A DNA stretch of 43,689 nt from Bdellovibrionota bacterium (GCA_963169515.1 CAUJEF010000039.1:1-43689); one strand, 5' to 3'; counted from the first letter of the stretch, positions 28,926-38,996 are shown. Notes: generated by a model not told the origin, from the letters alone. Program-made: numbers and translations.

Positions 28926-29705
28926 CTACAGCCAATTCGGCTTTCTTTTTTCAAGAAATGCTTTGAGTCCCTCTTGCCCTTCAGGGCTGACTCTCCGCTC
29001 AGAAATTGCTTTTACAGCATATTCTTTGGCCTGAGCCCAGTCCATACCTTCAAGGTCATTCAAAAGTTTTTTAGTTAAGCGAACAGCCTCTTGGCCAGAG
29101 CTTTGAATGGACTTAATTTTATTATCTATTTCAGAGTAAAGATCTTTTAATTCCCCAGATTGATGAATTAACCCCATGTCTTGGGCCTTATGAACACCGA
29201 ACAGATCTCCTGTCAGCATAAACTCTCGCAAAAAAGTACTCGAAACTTTACGCTTTACAAATGGACTGATCACGGCGGGTATTAAGCCGAGCTTCACTTC
29301 GCTAAAAGAAAATCTGGTGTCTTTTTCAGCATAAACAATGTCACATGCGGCAACCATACCCAGCCCCCCACCAAAAACATTTCCATGGACAAGGCCCATC
29401 AGTGGCACCGGACAACGAGCCATAACGTCAAACATATTAAAAAGCTCTTTGGCATCCTTCAGATTTTCTTCGAATGAAAATTTCACCATGGACTTCATCC
29501 AATTCAAATCACCGCCGGCGCTAAAACTCGGGCCTTCGCCCCGAAGAACGACGCACACGTATTGTTCCAAATCTTTCGTGTCCGAAAAGACAGCCGTCAG
29601 TTCTTGAACCATTTCTGGATTAAACGCATTGTGCACATCCGGACGATTTAATTTTATATGTAAAGATTTGTTATCTGGTTTCAAAATAAGAGTACTCATG
29701 GTCAC
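28926..29705 (-). CDS. liuC: Enoyl-CoA hydratase/isomerase (methylglutaconyl-CoA hydratase-like)
   Basis: [57 protein letters not shown]; operon context. Confidence 0.88.
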   Translation of the reverse strand: MTMSTLILKPDNKSLHIKLNRPDVHNAFNPEMVQELTAVFSDTKDLEQYVCVVLRGEGPSFSAGGDLNWMKSMVKFSFEENLKDAKELFNMFDVMARCPVPLMGLVHGNVFGGGLGMVAACDIVYAEKDTRFSFSEVKLGLIPAVISPFVKRKVSSTFLREFMLTGDLFGVHKAQDMGLIHQSGELKDLYSEIDNKIKSIQSSGQEAVRLTKKLLNDLEGMDWAQAKEYAVKAISERRVSPEGQEGLKAFLEKRKPNWL

Positions 29706-31330
29706 ATCCTATAGTTATTTGTCGCAATTTGCGGCCACATTTGATTGAGGCTTGCCGAAATCCCCAGAGCCAAAACTTTTCTTGTATCCGCTGGATCAAT
29801 AATTCCATCGTCCCAAAGGCGGGCTGTCGAAAAATATGCTGAGCTCTCTATTTCGTATTTTTTTAATGTTGGATCCTTGAATTTTGCTTGCTCTTCTGGT
29901 GACATTTTTTTTCCCTCTTCGGCAAGTTGATCCAGCTTTACCGTTAACAAGACATTTGCCGCCTGCGCCCCACCCATGACAGAAATTTTTGCGTTCGGCC
30001 ACATCCACAATTGCCTCGGCTGATAGGCGCGACCACACATTCCATAATTTCCAGCCCCGTACGAACCGCCAATAACAACTGTAAATTTTGGAACATTGGC
30101 GTTGCTTACGGCCGTCACCATTTTTGCGCCGTCTTTAGCAATTCCCTCATTTTCATATTTTTTACCAACCATAAAGCCCACAATGTTTTGTAAAAATACA
30201 AGAGGAATCTGTCTTTGAACACAGAGTTCGATGAAGTGTGTTACCTTTAGCGCACTTTCACTAAACAGAACTCCGTTATTTGCAATTACGCCAACTGGGT
30301 ATCCCCAAATATGTCCCCAGCCCGTAACGACTGTTTTTGCGTATAGTTCTTTAAATTCATGGAACCGACTGCCATCTAAAATGCGCGCAATGACTTCCCG
30401 AACATCAAACTGCTTGCGACTGTCCGGCGGAATAATTCCGTACATTTCTTTCGGGTCAAATAATGGCTCGATTGGGGTAATTTGATTTAATTGATTCGCT
30501 TTTTTTTTGTTCAGGTGAAACACGATGCTTCGGCAAATTTCAAGCGCGTGTTCGTCGTCTTCCGCTATATGATCGGTGACTCCACTCTTTTCGCTATGAA
30601 CCAAAGCGCCACCCAAGCTCTGTGCATCCACAACCTCGCCGGTAGCCGCCTTAACAAGCGGGGGGCCTCCTAAAAAAATTGTACCATTACCTTTAACAAT
30701 AATATTTTCGTCGGACATCGACGGGACATATGCGCCACCCGCAGTACAGCTTCCCATAACAACAGAAATTTGAGCAATTCCGGCCGCAGACATCCTCGCT
30801 TGGTTATAAAAAATACGTCCAAAATGATCTCGATCTGGAAAAACTTCACTTTGTAGCGGTAAAAAAGCTCCACCACTATCCACCAAATAAATACACGGCA
30901 GACCATTTTCCATCGCGATTTCTTGTGCTCGTAAATGTTTTTTTACCGTCATTGGGAAATAGGTCCCACCTTTTACAGTGGCGTCGTTCGACACAATTAT
31001 GCATTCTTGATTGTGAATAACGCCTATCCCCGTGACTATACCCGCCGCTGGAGCCTCGGAATTATACATTTCCCAGGCGGCGAGCGATGAAAATTCTAAA
31101 AAACTGGACTGGGGATCTATTAGCTTTTCAATGCGCTCACGCGCTGTTAGCTTTCCGCGGGATTTGTGTCGCTCAATTGCCTTTTCTCCTCCGCCTTTTT
31201 TGACTAATTCAACCCTTTCGCGCCACTGGGACAATTGCGACAACATCCACTCCTGATTTTCTTGGAAATCTTTAGAGTCTTTAGAAATTTTAGATCCTAT
31301 TTGAAACATATTTTTTTTCCGAATAGCCAT
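29702..31330 (-). CDS. liuB: Methylcrotonyl-CoA carboxylase beta (carboxyltransferase) subunit
   Basis: [67 protein letters not shown]. Confidence 0.93.
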   Translation of the reverse strand: MAIRKKNMFQIGSKISKDSKDFQENQEWMLSQLSQWRERVELVKKGGGEKAIERHKSRGKLTARERIEKLIDPQSSFLEFSSLAAWEMYNSEAPAAGIVTGIGVIHNQECIIVSNDATVKGGTYFPMTVKKHLRAQEIAMENGLPCIYLVDSGGAFLPLQSEVFPDRDHFGRIFYNQARMSAAGIAQISVVMGSCTAGGAYVPSMSDENIIVKGNGTIFLGGPPLVKAATGEVVDAQSLGGALVHSEKSGVTDHIAEDDEHALEICRSIVFHLNKKKANQLNQITPIEPLFDPKEMYGIIPPDSRKQFDVREVIARILDGSRFHEFKELYAKTVVTGWGHIWGYPVGVIANNGVLFSESALKVTHFIELCVQRQIPLVFLQNIVGFMVGKKYENEGIAKDGAKMVTAVSNANVPKFTVVIGGSYGAGNYGMCGRAYQPRQLWMWPNAKISVMGGAQAANVLLTVKLDQLAEEGKKMSPEEQAKFKDPTLKKYEIESSAYFSTARLWDDGIIDPADTRKVLALGISASLNQMWPQIATNNYRM

Positions 31331-31422
31331 TAGCCAATTGCACGGACGAGCTTTAATTATTATTAGAAGGACTTTACAGAAAATCCAACAAATGTTATGT
31401 CCCCACCTAGGCAGGGCGTGTC

Positions 31423-32238
31423 ATGCAAGTTTCAGTTCCATACGGCAAAGGTCGAATTACTCATATCTGTGTTGAAACAAGCGCAAAGCTCAGCACTTTG
31501 CTCCGCGACGGCCTTTCAATCGATGAAAATACTGCACAATTTTTACTTAAAATTGGTGCTGTTTACACGAACTTTAAACGAACCACGACAGACATTGATG
31601 TTTTTCCACAGACTGTGCTTCGGGTGCACCAAAATCCCTTGCGATTTGACATAAAACACGATTGGAAAGCGCGCCTTATCCATGAGGCTTCGGATTTTAT
31701 AGTTGTTAATAAACCACAGGGCCTTCCGACGCACGCGACTCTGGATAACTCAGTTGAAAACCTACACTACCAATTTCAAACCCATATGAATATTCCACTT
31801 TTTGTAACCCACAGGTTAGATATTTTAACAAGTGGACTTATCGTACTCGCAAAGACACGTGCTTTTCAGAAAGCTTTCAATTCACTATTACAAAAAAGAG
31901 AAATTAAAAAGTTTTACACGGCTAAGACCGAATCTTTTCCAGAACCCGGGCACTATGTCCATTACATGGAGCCGTCCGATTACTCTCCGAAAAAAATCTC
32001 TGATTTGGCTTTAGCGGGATGGCTAAAGTGTGAGCTCCTTGCCCTGCCCGACGGCCGCATACAGCTTTTGACGGGGAGGACTCACCAAATTCGCGCGCAA
32101 TTGGCCCATATGGGTTTTCCTATTGTAGGTGATCCAATTTATTCAAAGACAGTAGATCAATTTGAATTAATCTGCATGGGGCTAGAATTTGATTGTCCTT
32201 TGACTCAAAAGCAATATTCATTCAGTATTGACACATGA
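31423..32238 (+). CDS. RluA-family pseudouridine synthase
   Basis: VVNKPQGLPTHAT, THRLDILTSGLIVLAKT (catalytic Asp), GRTHQIRAQLAHMGFPIVGDPIY. Confidence 0.9.
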   Translation: MQVSVPYGKGRITHICVETSAKLSTLLRDGLSIDENTAQFLLKIGAVYTNFKRTTTDIDVFPQTVLRVHQNPLRFDIKHDWKARLIHEASDFIVVNKPQGLPTHATLDNSVENLHYQFQTHMNIPLFVTHRLDILTSGLIVLAKTRAFQKAFNSLLQKREIKKFYTAKTESFPEPGHYVHYMEPSDYSPKKISDLALAGWLKCELLALPDGRIQLLTGRTHQIRAQLAHMGFPIVGDPIYSKTVDQFELICMGLEFDCPLTQKQYSFSIDT

Positions 32239-32660
32239 AATACATCAGCCTAATTCTTCTCATTCTTATTATTTTTGCGACCCAATATTTGGTCAGCAGC
32301 CCCGGCACCGTTTCTTTGGAAACACACAATAATATGCAAATGGAAATCCGCGATATTATCCAAAAGGCTCTGCAAGACAACATTCCGACAATTCAAGAAT
32401 TTAAGCTTTTAAACGTCTTGTCCGAAGCAATCGACGACAACAACGTAAAAGTGAATTTCATTTATAGCTACAAAATTGCTGACGCCACCCAAGGAAACAG
32501 TAAAACTGAAAACTCTGGCTTTGTGATGTTAAAACGAATCGAAAAAAATCAATGGTCTTTTGAGACCGCTCAAATCGAAGATCAAAAAATTGAATTCTCA
32601 GACCCAATTATTATTTCGCCTGAAACCGTGCCTACCGATGAAGTTCCTGCAGATCGATGA
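32235..32660 (+). CDS. Small membrane-anchored hypothetical protein
   Basis: ATGA overlap with RluA stop; N-terminal TM YISLILLILIIFATQYLV. Confidence 0.65.
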   Translation: MKYISLILLILIIFATQYLVSSPGTVSLETHNNMQMEIRDIIQKALQDNIPTIQEFKLLNVLSEAIDDNNVKVNFIYSYKIADATQGNSKTENSGFVMLKRIEKNQWSFETAQIEDQKIEFSDPIIISPETVPTDEVPADR

Positions 32661-33657
32661 AGAGGGCTTCCCGTCGCTAAACGGTCTTCGCGTAAACCGC
32701 GAATATGGAAGCGAGCTCCTAAAAAACATTTCAAGGCTTGACGAGAATGGGAAAATTTTCTGCATTCGAAAGCCCGATGAAAAAATTTATATAGAAGCAT
32801 TCGATCAACCATATGTTGCGCAATCCATAGAAAGAATGGATGGGAAATTTCAGATTCGCATACCTTTTGATATTGCATTTGAATTTTCACTTGATTCACT
32901 CTGCCTCGACGAATGGGATCGCTTTCATGGTTTTACTGCGGCGGGAATTCCATTTGTGTTTTCAAGAAAAGCGCAGGCTGCTTTTTTTGATCTTTTGGAC
33001 GAGTTTGACGATACAAGTATTACGGTAAATTCCATGAAGTTTGAAGTCCCCAATCTGTTTTCCAAACCGCAAGCTATCGAAAAAAGCAAGTTTTGGAATG
33101 AAATGTATGACGCTCAGAACACACCCTGGGATAGAGGCCCTCACCCTTCATTAAAGTATATATTACCGCAATTGAAAATTCCCAAATCTCGCGTTCTTGT
33201 TCTTGGGTGTGGTTACGGCCATGATGCTGCATTCTTAGCTCAAAATGGCCATTTTGTAACTGGCATAGATTTTAGTGACGAGGCCATCGACCACGCACGT
33301 AGAAAATATGGCAGTATTCCAAATTTAAAATTTGAAAAGCATGATCTCTTCAACCTTCCTAATTCCTACCTCAACTCGTTTGACATTATGTTTGAACACA
33401 CCTGCTACTGCGCAATAGACCCTGGTATGCGTAGCGAAATTGTTAAGATATGGAGGAATTGCCTCGCTGACCAGGGCCATTTACTTGGTATTTTCTTTGT
33501 TCACAATTCCTATTCTGGAATTCCTTATGGTGGAACCGAATGGGAGTTACGCGAAAGGCTCAAATCTCGATTTTTATTTTTATTTTGGACCCGCTGGCAT
33601 GGCGAAACAACGCGAGCTCCCACACAAGAACTAATCATTTACGCAAAACGCAGATAA
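32638..33657 (+). CDS. TPMT-like class I SAM methyltransferase with unrecognised ~140-aa N-terminal domain
   Basis: FWNEMYDAQNTPWDRGPHPSLKYIL, VLVLGCGYGHDAAFLAQNG, GIDFSDEAIDHARR; start ATG 32638 (MKFLQIDEEGFPS). Confidence 0.8.
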   Translation: MKFLQIDEEGFPSLNGLRVNREYGSELLKNISRLDENGKIFCIRKPDEKIYIEAFDQPYVAQSIERMDGKFQIRIPFDIAFEFSLDSLCLDEWDRFHGFTAAGIPFVFSRKAQAAFFDLLDEFDDTSITVNSMKFEVPNLFSKPQAIEKSKFWNEMYDAQNTPWDRGPHPSLKYILPQLKIPKSRVLVLGCGYGHDAAFLAQNGHFVTGIDFSDEAIDHARRKYGSIPNLKFEKHDLFNLPNSYLNSFDIMFEHTCYCAIDPGMRSEIVKIWRNCLADQGHLLGIFFVHNSYSGIPYGGTEWELRERLKSRFLFLFWTRWHGETTRAPTQELIIYAKRR

Positions 33658-33687
33658 TTGTTACCGTTAAGTATCGGGGGGATTTCA

Positions 33688-34578
33688 ATGAAAAGGCTAT
33701 ACGTATTTCTTTTTTTGTTTCTCGTTTGCAGCCCTATTTTTGCTGCTCCAAATTTAACCCAATGGTGTTTCAACGAAGAATCCAAATTTGAGGCCCGAAC
33801 TATCCAATGGAAATATTGTATATTTTTGACCGAGGGAAGTAAAAATTCAGACGTTATTTATCATTTTCATGGGCTCGGCCGTGAAAATATCGAAACCGGA
33901 GGATGGTCCGCCATCTCTGGACACTATGGATTAGCTGTTAGAGAGCTTTGGGCAAAGGCGAATTTTGATCCACCAACAGTCGTTTCGATTTCATTTGGAG
34001 AGCTTTGGCTATTGGCAGAAAAAAATAGTAGTGCCGTCAGCGGTCTCTATGATTTTTTGGTTAGCATTGTAATTCCCAAAATAGAAAAAAATATTAATTC
34101 AAACATAGGCTTAATCGGCAAGCGACACCTGATAGGCGAATCAATGGGCGGGTTCAATGTAAGCCAGATGGTTATTAAAAAACCAAGCCTATTTACAAAA
34201 GCAGCCATGATTTGTCCGGCAATTGCCAACCTGTCCCCTTTTGCGACCGAGCCACAAATAGCTGCCTACATTGCGCGAACCGGTGCGAATGTCGATCGCG
34301 TTGATGGAATGATTTTGATGAGCCGTTATTTTTTCCCTACGCCAGAGGACTGGATGAAGCACTCGCCACTTGATCTTGCAAAAGAAAAGTTAGGCGTCGA
34401 CAGCCCGCAGCTATATGTGAGCTGCGGAGATAAAGACGAATATGGATTTCAAGAGGGCGCAAGCCTATTTGCTCAAATCGGCATCGAAAAAAATATAAAT
34501 GTGACTTGGGTCCCTATTTCAGGAGGACTTCACTGCTCGGTCGATCCAACGTCTGTGGCGCGATTTTTTAGCAATTAA
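33688..34578 (+). CDS. Secreted alpha/beta hydrolase (esterase-like)
   Basis: Signal peptide MKRLYVFLFLFLVCSPIFAA; IGESMGGFN nucleophile elbow; LHCSVD. GGGGGG upstream of ATG 33688. Confidence 0.75.
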   Translation: MKRLYVFLFLFLVCSPIFAAPNLTQWCFNEESKFEARTIQWKYCIFLTEGSKNSDVIYHFHGLGRENIETGGWSAISGHYGLAVRELWAKANFDPPTVVSISFGELWLLAEKNSSAVSGLYDFLVSIVIPKIEKNINSNIGLIGKRHLIGESMGGFNVSQMVIKKPSLFTKAAMICPAIANLSPFATEPQIAAYIARTGANVDRVDGMILMSRYFFPTPEDWMKHSPLDLAKEKLGVDSPQLYVSCGDKDEYGFQEGASLFAQIGIEKNINVTWVPISGGLHCSVDPTSVARFFSN

Positions 34579-34593
34579 CCTAAACCGTTGACC

Positions 34594-34630
34594 TAAAAAA
34601 GATGGGGCCTACCCTTCGGCAAGCCCCACA
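34594..34630 (-). terminator. Intrinsic terminator downstream of rnpB
   Basis: Minus strand GGGGCUUGCC-GAAG-GGUAGGCCCC followed by AUCUUUUUU. Confidence 0.8.
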
Positions 34631-34654
34631 ATGCGCGCCTGGCACGCAAGACCG

Positions 34655-35016
34655 ATTAACTGGTTTTTCGTAAGCCGGATTCTGTCTTGGAAGTCAATTT
34701 CGATCAAAATCAACTGCCGAGATAATCATTCCTCTGGGATGAATATTACTATTCACCTCATGCGATCTTACCCGAGAGTATCGTGCGGGCCGCACACTCT
34801 CCTATTTGATCTTGCTCCACGCTGAGTTTGGCTGTTTTCACTCCAGCGGCTCCCCTGAAGGCTCCCGTTCCCGCCTTCAAGATCAATGCCCTGGACATTC
34901 TTTCTGTTCCACTGTTCCTCACCTTGCGGCGGAGGGGCGTTACCCCCAGTGTTGCCCTATTGGAGTCCGGACTTTCCTCTTTAGTTTCCTAAAGCGATCA
35001 TCTAAAAAACCACTGA
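34655..35016 (-). ncRNA. rnpB: RNase P RNA (bacterial type A-like)
   Basis: Minus strand contains GAGGAAAGTCCGGACTCC (34962-34979), and ACAGAATCCGGCTTAC near the 3' end; P1 candidate UGGUUUUU/AAAAACCA; P3 CUUUAG-GAAA-CUAAAG. Confidence 0.93.
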
Positions 35017-35170
35017 CAAATTACACCGGAAGTCTTCAAAGGTCATCTTGACTAAATAAAAAATTTTTGCTTCCCAAATAGCTAAAATCCCTTGTGTTTT
35101 CAGCCTAGCCATTGGTCTGGCGCTCTTAAACACTTAATTTTTCAAGGATATTGCCGAATAGGTCTCTAGA

Positions 35171-35260
35171 ATGAATCCGAGACAATTTGCAATTTTAGTT
35201 TTTCTCTTTATTGGAATGATTTTCGTATATCACCAAATTCAAGCAATGGTGAGTTGGTAA
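35171..35260 (+). CDS. Putative 29-aa membrane microprotein
   Basis: MNPRQFAILVFLFIGMIFVYHQIQAMVSW*, hydrophobic TM-like; fills the gap between rnpB and the convergent RNase HI-GNAT stop (35261). Below the ORF-track length cutoff. Confidence 0.4.
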   Translation: MNPRQFAILVFLFIGMIFVYHQIQAMVSW

Positions 35261-36283
35261 TCAGATCTCTAAAGTCATCAAAACAATGTCCGTATATTGG
35301 CCATTGTATTTACTAGCATTTTTTTGAACTCCATCAATCCTAAACCCGAATTTTCTATAAAGCGAAATCGCAGCGATATTTGTTCCAAAAACAGATAAAT
35401 TGATTTGTTCAAAACCCTTTTCTTCTGCTTGCGCAATACACGCTTCCAAAAGTTGAGTGCCGACACCCTGTCCGCGAAATTCCTCTAATACCCCCATCCC
35501 CAACCATCCACGATGAGAGAATCTGGGTTCTCCCCCGCGAGTAATATCTGCCCAACCGACAACTCTATTTTTGGCTTTGGCGAGGATAAAAACACCGTTT
35601 GTTGTGATAACTTTTTTAAAAAAATCTAGGCTTTGCTCGCGTGGCGGAGATTTTACAAAACAAATATGGGTCTCTTCCCGTGCAACGGTATCTAAAACAT
35701 GCCGATATTCATCCAAATACTCTTCTTCCATATTAACAACTTCAACGTCAATCGCCTCTGGCTTAACGGTCAATGCTGGCGAACTCTCAAAATTAAATGT
35801 CGCCTGCTCTAGCTCCCCTTGGGACGCGCTCATTTTGAACTCCATCGGCTCTTTTCCCGTGTCCAATGCTTTGTTTGCAAGGCGATCGGCTTCTTTATTT
35901 TTTTCTCTGCGAATGTGTTCCAATTTTACGGCTTTAAATTTTTTTATAAGACTTTTTGCCTCATGAAACAGCGGCAAGATTGTAGCAGACTTTACTTTAT
36001 ATTCGCCCTTAAGTTGTTTAATCAAAAATTCACTGTCACTTTTCAGGTGTACATGAGTTACATCATTTTTCAGAGCCTTTCTTAACCCCTCAAGGACAGC
36101 AAAATATTCTGCAAAATTATTTGTTTGATCGCCTATTGCCTCACAAATGGTGTCGATTTCATCGCCCTTGCTGTTTGTAAAGACGACACCTATGGATGCA
36201 GGCCCCGGATTTCCACGACTTGCACCGTCGGTATACATAACAACACTTTTCAACCATTTCCCCACCGTCAACTCCAGCCACAT
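35261..36283 (-). CDS. RNase HI - GNAT acetyltransferase fusion protein
   Basis: N-term YTDGASRGNPGPAS / NNFAEY / LKSDSEFLIKQL / NKEADRLANKAL (RNase HI D-E-D-D); C-term FRGQGVGTQLLEACIAQAEEKGFEQINLSVFGTNIAAISLYRKFGF (GNAT). Confidence 0.9.
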   Translation of the reverse strand: MWLELTVGKWLKSVVMYTDGASRGNPGPASIGVVFTNSKGDEIDTICEAIGDQTNNFAEYFAVLEGLRKALKNDVTHVHLKSDSEFLIKQLKGEYKVKSATILPLFHEAKSLIKKFKAVKLEHIRREKNKEADRLANKALDTGKEPMEFKMSASQGELEQATFNFESSPALTVKPEAIDVEVVNMEEEYLDEYRHVLDTVAREETHICFVKSPPREQSLDFFKKVITTNGVFILAKAKNRVVGWADITRGGEPRFSHRGWLGMGVLEEFRGQGVGTQLLEACIAQAEEKGFEQINLSVFGTNIAAISLYRKFGFRIDGVQKNASKYNGQYTDIVLMTLEI

Positions 36284-36290
36284 TTCAATA

Positions 36291-37322
36291 TTAAATTACC
36301 TGCTCGATGCTTTCTATGCCACCAATATTAACTGCAATCTTGAAGAATTTAGCAGTAACTTCGCCAGGTTGTCTCCTAAAAAAGATTTTTGTATCGCTTT
36401 TCGAAAGAGAAATGTTTGCGTATGCGTATAGCTCTTGCGGCTCTGACCTGATTACTTTTTGCAGGTTGAATTTCAACACCTCTTTTATTCCGCATGGATA
36501 ATCATTTTTTAAGTAAGACCTTAGATTAAATTTTCTTCTGAAATAGACAACGTCATGCTTTGCTCCATAACCATGGATTGCTCTGGCGACTCGTCCCGGT
36601 AACTGGCCTACGTCAATCACCCGAAACCAATCATGAAAAGTCCCAAATTCTCGATTCCTTTCGTTAAGAATGCGTATACGGTCAGGACCGAAGCGTCTGG
36701 CAAATTTAGTAATAAACGTAACAGGACCGTGAGGCAATTTGTTATATACATCCACTGGAATCTCTGCCTGCCTTTGAACAAAGTCTTTTTCTTGTTGCTC
36801 ACCCATACCTTTTGTTGCCACCATTTGAGCAAGATGTTGATCCAGCTCTTTAATACCAGGTAACTTTAGGGCGCCGTCTCTTCGAATAATGTTCTGGGCC
36901 AGCTGAACGACTAAATCCATCTCTGCAAGCCTTTGATTGGGCAAAGAAAAGTATTCTTCAAAAAGAGCGGCTAAATGACGGGCCTGGGTAAGCACTTCGT
37001 TTTTTATTTCGATCAACGGGTGCCCCTTTAAAATATGTATTTGAATTTCATCTATAAGTCGTTGCAACAGCGAAATCTCATAAACTACATTTGATAAATT
37101 AACTTCATCTGCGGCCACAGTTGGCAGGCTGATTCGACATGAAAAATCAGAAAAAATTTCATTTTTTGTCCATGATTTAATTTTTAGATCGGTCGGAACA
37201 AATAAAAAGAGTTCCATATTTCCAGATATTTCGGAATTACTATACGATAACGATGACCTCAGCTCAAGCGTTGTCGGCTGCCGATTATCACTTTGAGCAT
37301 TAAATAAGAGATCCAAATCCAT
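36291..37322 (-). CDS. Hypothetical protein, no recognised domain
   Basis: 343-aa ORF ending 8 bp upstream of the RNase HI-GNAT ORF, same strand. Confidence 0.65.
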   Translation of the reverse strand: MDLDLLFNAQSDNRQPTTLELRSSLSYSNSEISGNMELFLFVPTDLKIKSWTKNEIFSDFSCRISLPTVAADEVNLSNVVYEISLLQRLIDEIQIHILKGHPLIEIKNEVLTQARHLAALFEEYFSLPNQRLAEMDLVVQLAQNIIRRDGALKLPGIKELDQHLAQMVATKGMGEQQEKDFVQRQAEIPVDVYNKLPHGPVTFITKFARRFGPDRIRILNERNREFGTFHDWFRVIDVGQLPGRVARAIHGYGAKHDVVYFRRKFNLRSYLKNDYPCGIKEVLKFNLQKVIRSEPQELYAYANISLSKSDTKIFFRRQPGEVTAKFFKIAVNIGGIESIEQVI

Positions 37323-37445
37323 TTGACCCCCAAATTAAAATTCTAGCGTCGTCACAGCAGTGAATCAATTGACTAAAACCATAACGCTCCGTAGAAGCTG
37401 TGTCCCTAATTTGCACTATTGGAAAATTTGAATAACTATTTTTAA

Positions 37446-38996
37446 ATGGAAAAGCTCACCACAGAACAACAAGAATACTTGCGCCGCCAGGATGGCTTCC
37501 TGAACCTTGTTTTTATGGTTGATACCAACGGTGAAGCTATATATTACAGTCGAGCTTTCGAAAAATACACAGGCGTTCCGCTTCATAAGGATCTGCGATT
37601 TTCTTGGCAAAATGTTTGCCATCCTGATGATCTCGAGGCCATTTCAATTGAATTTTTTAATGCCTTTTATGCAAAGGTGCAATTTTGTTCCCAATATCGT
37701 CTTAGAAAGTTTGATGGGTCTTACAATGTCGTGTTTGTCTTTGGTGAACCCTTTTATTCCATAGATGGTAAATTTCTTGGCTACGTTGGTACCAGCGCCG
37801 AAATGTCTGAACTAAATGGTCTAAAGGTAAATCTAGAAAGCGAAAAATCTAGGCTTGAAGCCATTCTAAAAAATTCACCTGACCACATAATGCAAATCAA
37901 TCACTCTGGTCAGATCATTTCTGTTAATAAACTGCATAGCTTATCCTTTATAGAAGACCTTCTTGGACAAAATATAAATGACAAAACAAATAACCCAATC
38001 GCGTTGCTTTTTCAAAGTCTCACAACTCAAGCACAGAGTTCTTATACAACTCTCGAGGTTTGTTTTATCCACAAGGTCTCTGACAGAAATAGGTATTTTC
38101 ACTGTCGGGTGGCTCCATTCAGGTTTGGGCCAGATCAGAGTATTCTTGTATCTACAACCGACATAACAGAAAGAGTTATTCAAAGTCTTCTTGAAAAAGA
38201 AAACAGGGCCTACGTGGAAGATCAAAAATATAAATTGGCGCACAAATCACAATTGGCATCGCTCGGGGAACTTTCCACGTCATTAGCTCACGAGCTTGTA
38301 AACCCACTAACTATTTTTAGTGGGCATATCGAACAATTGAAAGCCAAGATCCAAAGCAATACTTACTGCAATAAAGATTACATGAATCATATCAGAGCGC
38401 TTGAACGAAACCTGGAAAGGCTTATAAAAATATCAAAGGGTCTTTCTCATTTTGCGCGTGATGTTTCGAACGATCCTTTGGCGCTTGTTTCTGTCAACCA
38501 AATATTATGGGAGACCCTCGAGTTCATGGGTATGAAAATAAGAAAACATGATATTTCTTTAGTGGTCGGCACATTTGACGATATCAAAATCGAGTGCCAA
38601 GACGTTAAGATTTCTCAAGTTTTGGTAAACCTTATTACAAACGCCGTACAGGCCATCTCTGATCTGCCGGAGAAGTGGATCAAAATTGATGTGAGGGATC
38701 TCGGAGAAACTATTCAAATTTCTGTCAAAGACTCCGGCCTGGGCATCCCTGCGGATAAGCAACGCCTCATCTTTTCTCCTTTCTTTACTTCAAAACCATC
38801 ACGCGTTGGCACGGGACTCGGCCTTTCTATATCACAAAAAATATTGATGAGCCATCATGGGCGCCTAAGACTGGATACCGAAACAATAAACACTTGCTTC
38901 CTTATGGAGCTGCCGAAAAAACAACCTATCGCCGGTTCAAGCTCTGTCCCACATTTTTCAAATCGTAAAAACTATTTTCAAGAAATACCGATCTGA
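37446..38996 (+). CDS. PAS-domain sensor histidine kinase
   Basis: PAS-like N-terminus (FMVDTNGEAIYYSRAFEKYTG), H-box ASLGELSTSLAHELVNPLTIF, N-box NLITNAVQAI, G-boxes VKDSGLGIP/TGLGLSISQKI. Confidence 0.93.
   Translation: MEKLTTEQQEYLRRQDGFLNLVFMVDTNGEAIYYSRAFEKYTGVPLHKDLRFSWQNVCHPDDLEAISIEFFNAFYAKVQFCSQYRLRKFDGSYNVVFVFGEPFYSIDGKFLGYVGTSAEMSELNGLKVNLESEKSRLEAILKNSPDHIMQINHSGQIISVNKLHSLSFIEDLLGQNINDKTNNPIALLFQSLTTQAQSSYTTLEVCFIHKVSDRNRYFHCRVAPFRFGPDQSILVSTTDITERVIQSLLEKENRAYVEDQKYKLAHKSQLASLGELSTSLAHELVNPLTIFSGHIEQLKAKIQSNTYCNKDYMNHIRALERNLERLIKISKGLSHFARDVSNDPLALVSVNQILWETLEFMGMKIRKHDISLVVGTFDDIKIECQDVKISQVLVNLITNAVQAISDLPEKWIKIDVRDLGETIQISVKDSGLGIPADKQRLIFSPFFTSKPSRVGTGLGLSISQKILMSHHGRLRLDTETINTCFLMELPKKQPIAGSSSVPHFSNRKNYFQEIPI

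Noticed and set aside
34631-35051. Small plus-strand ORFs 34631-34825 and 34806-35051
   Set aside because: They lie antisense across the RNase P RNA gene.
37369-37397. TTGACT-N17-TAGAAG as promoter of the histidine kinase gene
   Set aside because: Weak -10 and no supporting evidence; could be chance in AT-rich sequence.
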